64,000 nucleotides of DNA from positions 186,001 through 250,000 of the forward strand of contig JAFLCB010000006.1 in assembly GCA_017302795.1 (NCBI GenBank). The letters are read 5' to 3'. Source of the DNA: Deltaproteobacteria bacterium. GTDB lineage: Bacteria > Bdellovibrionota > Bdellovibrionia > Bdellovibrionales > JAMPXM01. Positions within the stretch are counted from its first letter, which is position 1. Each line of letters starts with the position of its first letter. Below the pieces are notes generated by a model. That model searched no databases. It had not been told where the DNA came from and worked only from the letters and a program-made list of their open reading frames with translations. The position numbers were made by a program, and so were the translations under genes. Below are positions 59,465 through 64,000 of this stretch, piece after piece.

Positions 59465-62434
59465 CTAGTGATGCGCGGCTCGATCTGCTTCCCATTGAAG
59501 TCGGCTTCCGTCGGGCGATGGAATGACCTCAAGTCGTTGATCAATTTGAGATTTCAATTCTTGAACGTGCGAAATAACGCCAACCATTCGTCCCCCAGCC
59601 TGGAGGTCGACGAGCGTCCTTAGAGCTAGGTCGAGTGATTCGGAATCCAGCGTTCCAAAGCCCTCGTCGATGATCACAGAATCGAGTTTGACGCCGCCAA
59701 GATCGGCCTGAACCACATCGGCAAGACCCAGAGCGAGGCTCAACGCAGCCATAAAGGATTCGCCACCGGAGAGCGAATCGGCATGACGTTCTTTTCCCGT
59801 CATCGAATCCTCAACGCTCAAACTTAAACCCTGGGATTGCGCCAAATTCTGTGTCAGTGCTGGACGTCGAAGAAGATAGCGACCGCGACTCATTCGCCCA
59901 AGGCGGAGGTTTGCTTGATCGAGCACATCCTCGAATCGACTTTGCAAGACAAATCTCGCCAGTGGCACGGCTAACCTGTTATGAGCTCGATCGCCTGACA
60001 GCAGACCGTTAATTCGGATGGATCGTTCGGATTCATTTCGAATTTTATTTAGCTTTTTTCTGTCAGAATCGATGCTACCGGAGATCCGTTGTAGATTTTC
60101 ATCTTCCACTCTAAGCCGCGCTAAAAGTGTCTCGCTGCTTTGAAGCGCGAGGCCTACTTCTTGGAGCTCGGTTCGAAGGGCAGCAACCGTCGTCGACCTC
60201 GTGTCTTCAGGTAGGAGCAAAGTCAGTTCCGACAAGCGACGCAAACCTTCTTCTCTCGCCGCCTTGGCTTGAATCTGTTTTGTTTCGAATTCCCGTACGG
60301 CAGTTTGGCACCGATCGCGGTCACTTTTTGTAAAATTCCAATTGGGAATATCGACCGTAGGATGAGTTTTTCCGACCGAAAGGAGCTCTGTCTCACGCAT
60401 TGATTCGATTCCTTGAATTTCTAACTTCAGTGCCGCGATTTCAGTGTCTTTGGCGGATAGGATTCCAGTTAGATTAGCCAGCTTCGAATCGAAAGTTGTG
60501 AGTTCATTTGTGGTTTGTGCGATGAAAGCTTCTCGTGCTTCAATTTGTTTTTTCGCCTCTGAGCCTCGAGCGATAACTAATTCAAGATCGCGATCGGCAG
60601 GTGCAATCTCTTCGAGCTTACTTTGAAGCTCACGCTCTCTTTTTGCGATTGCTTCAAATTTTACATCGTGGCTAGCGACGAGACTTGAAAGTTCTTGACG
60701 AGTTTTGATCAGCAGAAGGGCATGGCGCTCGGTTTGCCCAGCGAGCGCGGCAAAGTCAGTAACGGGTTTGGAAATATTAATTCCGGAATTCCGGGAAGCT
60801 TTCAGACCAAGTGATTCGATGAGGTTGTAGATTGACAAGAGACTTGCTTTACGCTGAGCGATTAGAGTCGAATGTCTCTCGCGAAGTTTGGAGTGGTTTT
60901 CTTGTGCCTTTTTTAAAGTGCCGAGATCGACTTTTGGCGATGTACCTGCCATTGCAGGTCTTGGATGTTCAAGACTTCCGCAAACGGGGCATGGATCTTT
61001 TTCTTTCAATTGGAGAGCAATTCTTGCGGCTTCAGCTTGGTGATAGGCAAGTTCCATCTGGGCAACCAAGTGATTTGAAGTTTCCGCCTCTTGACGCTCG
61101 GTGCTTGAAAGCAAGACATCTGTTTTCTCCAATGTCACCAGCGAATCTAAAATTGCAGGGGCCATCTTGTCGGCCATCGTTTTTCGGCTAGCCATGTCTT
61201 TGTTGAGGTCCGTGAGTGCCAAGCGTTCTTGATTGAGCGACATTTGCTCTTTGCTGAGTGCGCTAAGGACCGGAAAAAGCTCGCGTAACTTTTGATATTC
61301 AATTTTGAAGTCTGCAAGCCTAGGCACCCTAGCGGCCTCGTCTTCGAGGCCCAGTTTTAGCCTCTGAATCGTCGCTGCCAAAGAGTTAGATTCTTTTGCG
61401 GCAACATCACGTCGATTGATGAGTTCAGCAAGCTGCCGAGTCGCGCGGCCATAGTTTTCATTGAATGAACGGTAATTTCCCAAGAGATCATAAAGTTCAA
61501 ATTTTGAGCGATCATCGTCTATCGCCCCGCGTGTCTCTTCTAGGCTTGAAAGTTGGCCATCAATTTCGACTAAACGTCGAGACGTGGATTCAAAGTCTTC
61601 CTTCAGCTTCAGGTGGTCCCGAAGTGCAGTTGTCTGAGCACGTAGGTTTTCGGCTTTGGCCGACGCAAGGCCTACTTCGTTCATTATTGATTGAAGCCGA
61701 GTTGGAATTTCTTCTGTGCTGGCAAGTCCAGTGGACTTTAATTTCGCTTCAATTTCTTGAACTTGCTGTTTCCACTGCGTTTCGAGATCACGAACGTGTG
61801 TGGCAACGAAACTTTGCAATCGTGAAAACCGATCGGTTTGGAAGAGTCGCTCTAGAATTGTTTGCCGTTCCGAGCTGGTACTAGAGAGAAACTCCCGAAA
61901 CTTACCTTGCGGCAGAATCACGACCTGGCGAAATTGCCGTTCGTTCATCCCGAGAAGAGTTTCAATTTCGCGATCAACGGATTCCAATTTTGATGCGACA
62001 GGAATCCAGTTTTCAGTTTTGGAAATTTCTTGCGTGAAGGCTTGCGCACTTGTGGGGAGAGCGCTGTGAAAGCGCCAAAGTTCCGCGCTCCCTTTCAGTT
62101 CGGTGAAACCGTCTCCGCGTTTTTTGGGTACTTGCTGGCTGGGAATGCGGTGAACGCGAAAGGCTTCCTCACCGACGGTGAAAATGAGTTCAGTTTCTGT
62201 TGGAAGACTATTGTCGGCGAGGTGGGAGCGAAGTGCGCGGAGATCCTTTTCTCGCTCCGCGGTGCTGGGGCGCCCGAAAAGTGAAAAACACAAACCGTCT
62301 AAGAGTGATGTTTTTCCTGCACCAGTACGGCCGTGGATCAGAAACAGGCCGCCGTTGAAGACGCGGAAAAAATCGACGGTCTGGCTAGTTGCAAAAGGAC
62401 CGAATGCTTGAAGCCGAAGTTGCACTGGTTTCAC
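59465..62434 (-). CDS. sbcC: SbcC exonuclease subunit (Rad50-like ATPase)
   Basis: 989 residues from GTG 62434; the open frame reaches 62488. SbcCD cuts hairpins and blocked DNA ends. Walker A GRTGAGKTSLLDG, long coiled coil, zinc-hook CPVCG about halfway, then LSGGESFMAALSLALG and Walker B VIIDEGFGTLD. It lies 13 bases after the sbcD stop if GTG 62434 is used, or overlaps sbcD otherwise. Length matches the family. Confidence 0.95.
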   Translation of the reverse strand: MKPVQLRLQAFGPFATSQTVDFFRVFNGGLFLIHGRTGAGKTSLLDGLCFSLFGRPSTAEREKDLRALRSHLADNSLPTETELIFTVGEEAFRVHRIPSQQVPKKRGDGFTELKGSAELWRFHSALPTSAQAFTQEISKTENWIPVASKLESVDREIETLLGMNERQFRQVVILPQGKFREFLSSTSSERQTILERLFQTDRFSRLQSFVATHVRDLETQWKQQVQEIEAKLKSTGLASTEEIPTRLQSIMNEVGLASAKAENLRAQTTALRDHLKLKEDFESTSRRLVEIDGQLSSLEETRGAIDDDRSKFELYDLLGNYRSFNENYGRATRQLAELINRRDVAAKESNSLAATIQRLKLGLEDEAARVPRLADFKIEYQKLRELFPVLSALSKEQMSLNQERLALTDLNKDMASRKTMADKMAPAILDSLVTLEKTDVLLSSTERQEAETSNHLVAQMELAYHQAEAARIALQLKEKDPCPVCGSLEHPRPAMAGTSPKVDLGTLKKAQENHSKLRERHSTLIAQRKASLLSIYNLIESLGLKASRNSGINISKPVTDFAALAGQTERHALLLIKTRQELSSLVASHDVKFEAIAKRERELQSKLEEIAPADRDLELVIARGSEAKKQIEAREAFIAQTTNELTTFDSKLANLTGILSAKDTEIAALKLEIQGIESMRETELLSVGKTHPTVDIPNWNFTKSDRDRCQTAVREFETKQIQAKAAREEGLRRLSELTLLLPEDTRSTTVAALRTELQEVGLALQSSETLLARLRVEDENLQRISGSIDSDRKKLNKIRNESERSIRINGLLSGDRAHNRLAVPLARFVLQSRFEDVLDQANLRLGRMSRGRYLLRRPALTQNLAQSQGLSLSVEDSMTGKERHADSLSGGESFMAALSLALGLADVVQADLGGVKLDSVIIDEGFGTLDSESLDLALRTLVDLQAGGRMVGVISHVQELKSQIDQRLEVIPSPDGSRLQWEADRAAHH

Positions 62435-62447
62435 GATTTCACTGCTT

Positions 62448-63647
62448 TCATGGCTGAACCTCGTGATCTTCTTTCGTAAAGCGACCAAGCATCTCGACTA
62501 ACCAGCGAAGATCTTCCTCGGAGAGTGGCTCTGTGGCAGCCGCTTGACCGAATTGCATCAAAATTTCGGCATCCGAAAGTTCCCGACGCATGTTTCGATG
62601 AAGTCGATCGGAGGACTCGGCACTTTCTCTTGTCCAATCCGTCTTTCGACTGACGTGAAGAAGCCCCGGAAGGACAGCGCTCAATCGACGATAGGCCTCA
62701 AAAGGCATCGCGGTTTCGGTCAACAGGGCAATGATGTAGTCCTCTCGTTTTTCTTTTTCTTTCTGCCGCTCGGTTTCGATGAGATCTTCGAGCGCGCCCT
62801 CAATGACTCTTAACTTTTTAGATCTCTGAAATGGAGTGAATCTAAACAGATCATCTTTTTCGGTCGATCCGAGTCGGATCTCACAAACGCCTTTTTCCTG
62901 ATCTGCCTCGGATTGTGAGTAGGGGAAGAGCGATCCACTGTAACGAATTTTCTCCGTCTTAATTTTTTGCGGACGGTGAAGGTGTCCAAGCGCGACATAA
63001 TCGAAATCTGATAAAAGTTCGGCTGGTACCATTTCGCTTCCACCGACCGAAAGCGGTCGCTCGGATTCGGAAATTTCGCCACCTGTGACGTAGGCATGAA
63101 GCATAAGTACGATGCGGAATCCGCGCTCGCGGTGAATTTTGATTGGCGTCGCTAGACTTTGCAAAATTAGTTTCAGCGCTTCTTCGTGACTTCGCACGGG
63201 AGTTTCAGTTTTGAAGAAGTGCCCCCACTCTGTTGGCTCGAGGTAAGGGATGCCGTAGACCGCGACCTTGTTTTCGCCCGCGATATGTTCGAATGGATGA
63301 AAGATAGAATCGCAGGTCGAAAAAACGTGGAGACCGGAGGCCCTCATAAGTTCTGCGCCCATTCCAACGCGAGTGTTTGAATCGTGGTTACCAGGAATCA
63401 TGCAAACGGGTATTTCTAGCTTTTGAACGACTTCCGTTAAAAACCTACTGAGCACCCGAATCGCATCTTCAGGCGGAACGCTCCGATCGAATAGATCTCC
63501 AGCTAGCAATAGAAAATCGGGCCGCGCGCCAGGCGATTCAAACCGCTCGAGCAATTCTTTGAGCGCGGATTCTTGATCTGCCAACAGTGGCCGCCCAAAA
63601 AGGGTCTTTCCGAGGTGCCAATCTGAAGAATGAATGAAGTTTACCAC
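62448..63647 (-). CDS. sbcD: SbcD nuclease subunit (Mre11-like)
   Basis: 399 residues, GTG start 63647. Metallophosphoesterase motifs DWHLGKTLFGR, LLLAGDLFD, GNHD (PGNHDS), and later GHLHRPQ all visible. C-terminal helix region contacts SbcC. Operon with sbcC. Confidence 0.95.
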   Translation of the reverse strand: MVNFIHSSDWHLGKTLFGRPLLADQESALKELLERFESPGARPDFLLLAGDLFDRSVPPEDAIRVLSRFLTEVVQKLEIPVCMIPGNHDSNTRVGMGAELMRASGLHVFSTCDSIFHPFEHIAGENKVAVYGIPYLEPTEWGHFFKTETPVRSHEEALKLILQSLATPIKIHRERGFRIVLMLHAYVTGGEISESERPLSVGGSEMVPAELLSDFDYVALGHLHRPQKIKTEKIRYSGSLFPYSQSEADQEKGVCEIRLGSTEKDDLFRFTPFQRSKKLRVIEGALEDLIETERQKEKEKREDYIIALLTETAMPFEAYRRLSAVLPGLLHVSRKTDWTRESAESSDRLHRNMRRELSDAEILMQFGQAAATEPLSEEDLRWLVEMLGRFTKEDHEVQP

Positions 63648-63712
63648 GGATGGTATGTAACAAATTTGACGTTCGATTGGGAACTTGCTGGTATGGGACA
63701 GCGGGGGGCGTT

Positions 63713-64000
63713 GTGAGAATTCCGGTCGTTTACTCTCAATTGATGGTTGCAGACAGTGGGCATAGTGTCTCTCCGTCGGCTTCTAAACCAGCAATGGTTG
63801 CAGCGGCCCTCAAGCAGCATGGTTATCCAGTAGATTTTTTTGAGCCCAGTCCTGTGACAATCGAAGATTTTATTCGGGTTCATGACCCACGCTTTGTGCA
63901 GGCGGTTCTGGAGGGCCGTGAAGACAACGGTTTCGGCAATCGCTCGGCAGATGTCGCTAGGTCGCTACCCTACACCAGCGGATCGTTGTTGACCGCAGCC
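63713..64000 (+). CDS. HDAC-superfamily deacetylase/acetylpolyamine amidohydrolase, N-terminal part
   Basis: Translation from GTG 63713 gives 96 residues to the window edge. HDPRFVQAVLEG and NGFGNRS followed by the SLPYTSGSLLTAA end match the start of arginase/deacetylase fold proteins (class II HDAC, acetoin utilisation AcuC or acetylpolyamine amidohydrolase). A G-rich GCGGGGGGCGTT precedes the GTG. Divergent from sbcD across 65 bases. Catalytic residues lie outside the window, so function cannot be confirmed. Confidence 0.75.
   Translation, partial: MRIPVVYSQLMVADSGHSVSPSASKPAMVAAALKQHGYPVDFFEPSPVTIEDFIRVHDPRFVQAVLEGREDNGFGNRSADVARSLPYTSGSLLTAA

Overview
The window is ordinary bacterial chromosome at roughly 50% G+C, densely coded on both strands, with no phage, plasmid or integrative-element core. 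The organism is probably a Gram-negative predator-like bacterium of the Bdellovibrionota. This is inferred from gene content: many secreted proteins and lipoproteins of unknown function, a very large lipoprotein metalloprotease, LprI-like and spondin-like secreted proteins, a tyrosine transposase-like HUH protein, and a complete DNA-repair and polyphosphate set. No rRNA or marker protein was compared, so the taxonomic call is tentative.

Layout. 1-7.9 kb: a truncated fatty-acid desaturase; a TesA-like esterase with its YbbA/YbbP ABC exporter partners; a membrane protein and a ferredoxin; and, on the other strand, an MscS channel coupled to an uncharacterised partner. 7.9-13.9 kb: a phosphate block of ppk1-sixA, opposing ppx, a PHP phosphoesterase and an orphan pstS. 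13.9-16.2 kb: a family 5 uracil-DNA glycosylase with a thioredoxin-like ferredoxin, then a gene-poor stretch with a 33-residue small ORF and a 27-bp palindrome. 16.2-27.1 kb: envelope and secreted proteins (beta-barrel candidate, 1358-residue lipoprotein protease, coiled-coil membrane protein, HEAT protein, lipoproteins), with three tandem palindromes and a repeat inside a signal peptide.

27.4 kb: elongator tRNA-Met with promoter and terminator. 28.9-32.7 kb: a four-gene operon (spondin-like, YHS, di-haem cytochrome lipoprotein, nitroreductase) divergent from a LysR regulator with a matching operator. 32.7-42.4 kb: small membrane proteins, a KefB-type antiporter, pirin and an ABC-2 exporter. 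42.5-47.6 kb: DODA-type dioxygenase, Nudix hydrolase, and metG in an operon with a SpoU-TrmO fusion. 47.7-54.8 kb: a Crp/Fnr regulator, an unusual radical SAM enzyme divergent from a large unknown protein, a heptanucleotide repeat array, a tyrosine-transposase relative, a secreted protein behind a paired operator-like repeat, and a 2OG-Fe(II) oxygenase. 55-64 kb: tldD-tldE, a YbjN-like protein, sbcD-sbcC and the start of an HDAC-superfamily gene.

No known defence island, CRISPR array or secretion system is present. The best candidates for undescribed biology are the LysR/spondin/YHS/cytochrome/nitroreductase operon, the radical SAM pair, the SpoU-TrmO fusion and the signal-peptide repeat with its overlapping terminator. 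These are hypotheses from sequence reading only; no database search or folding program was run.
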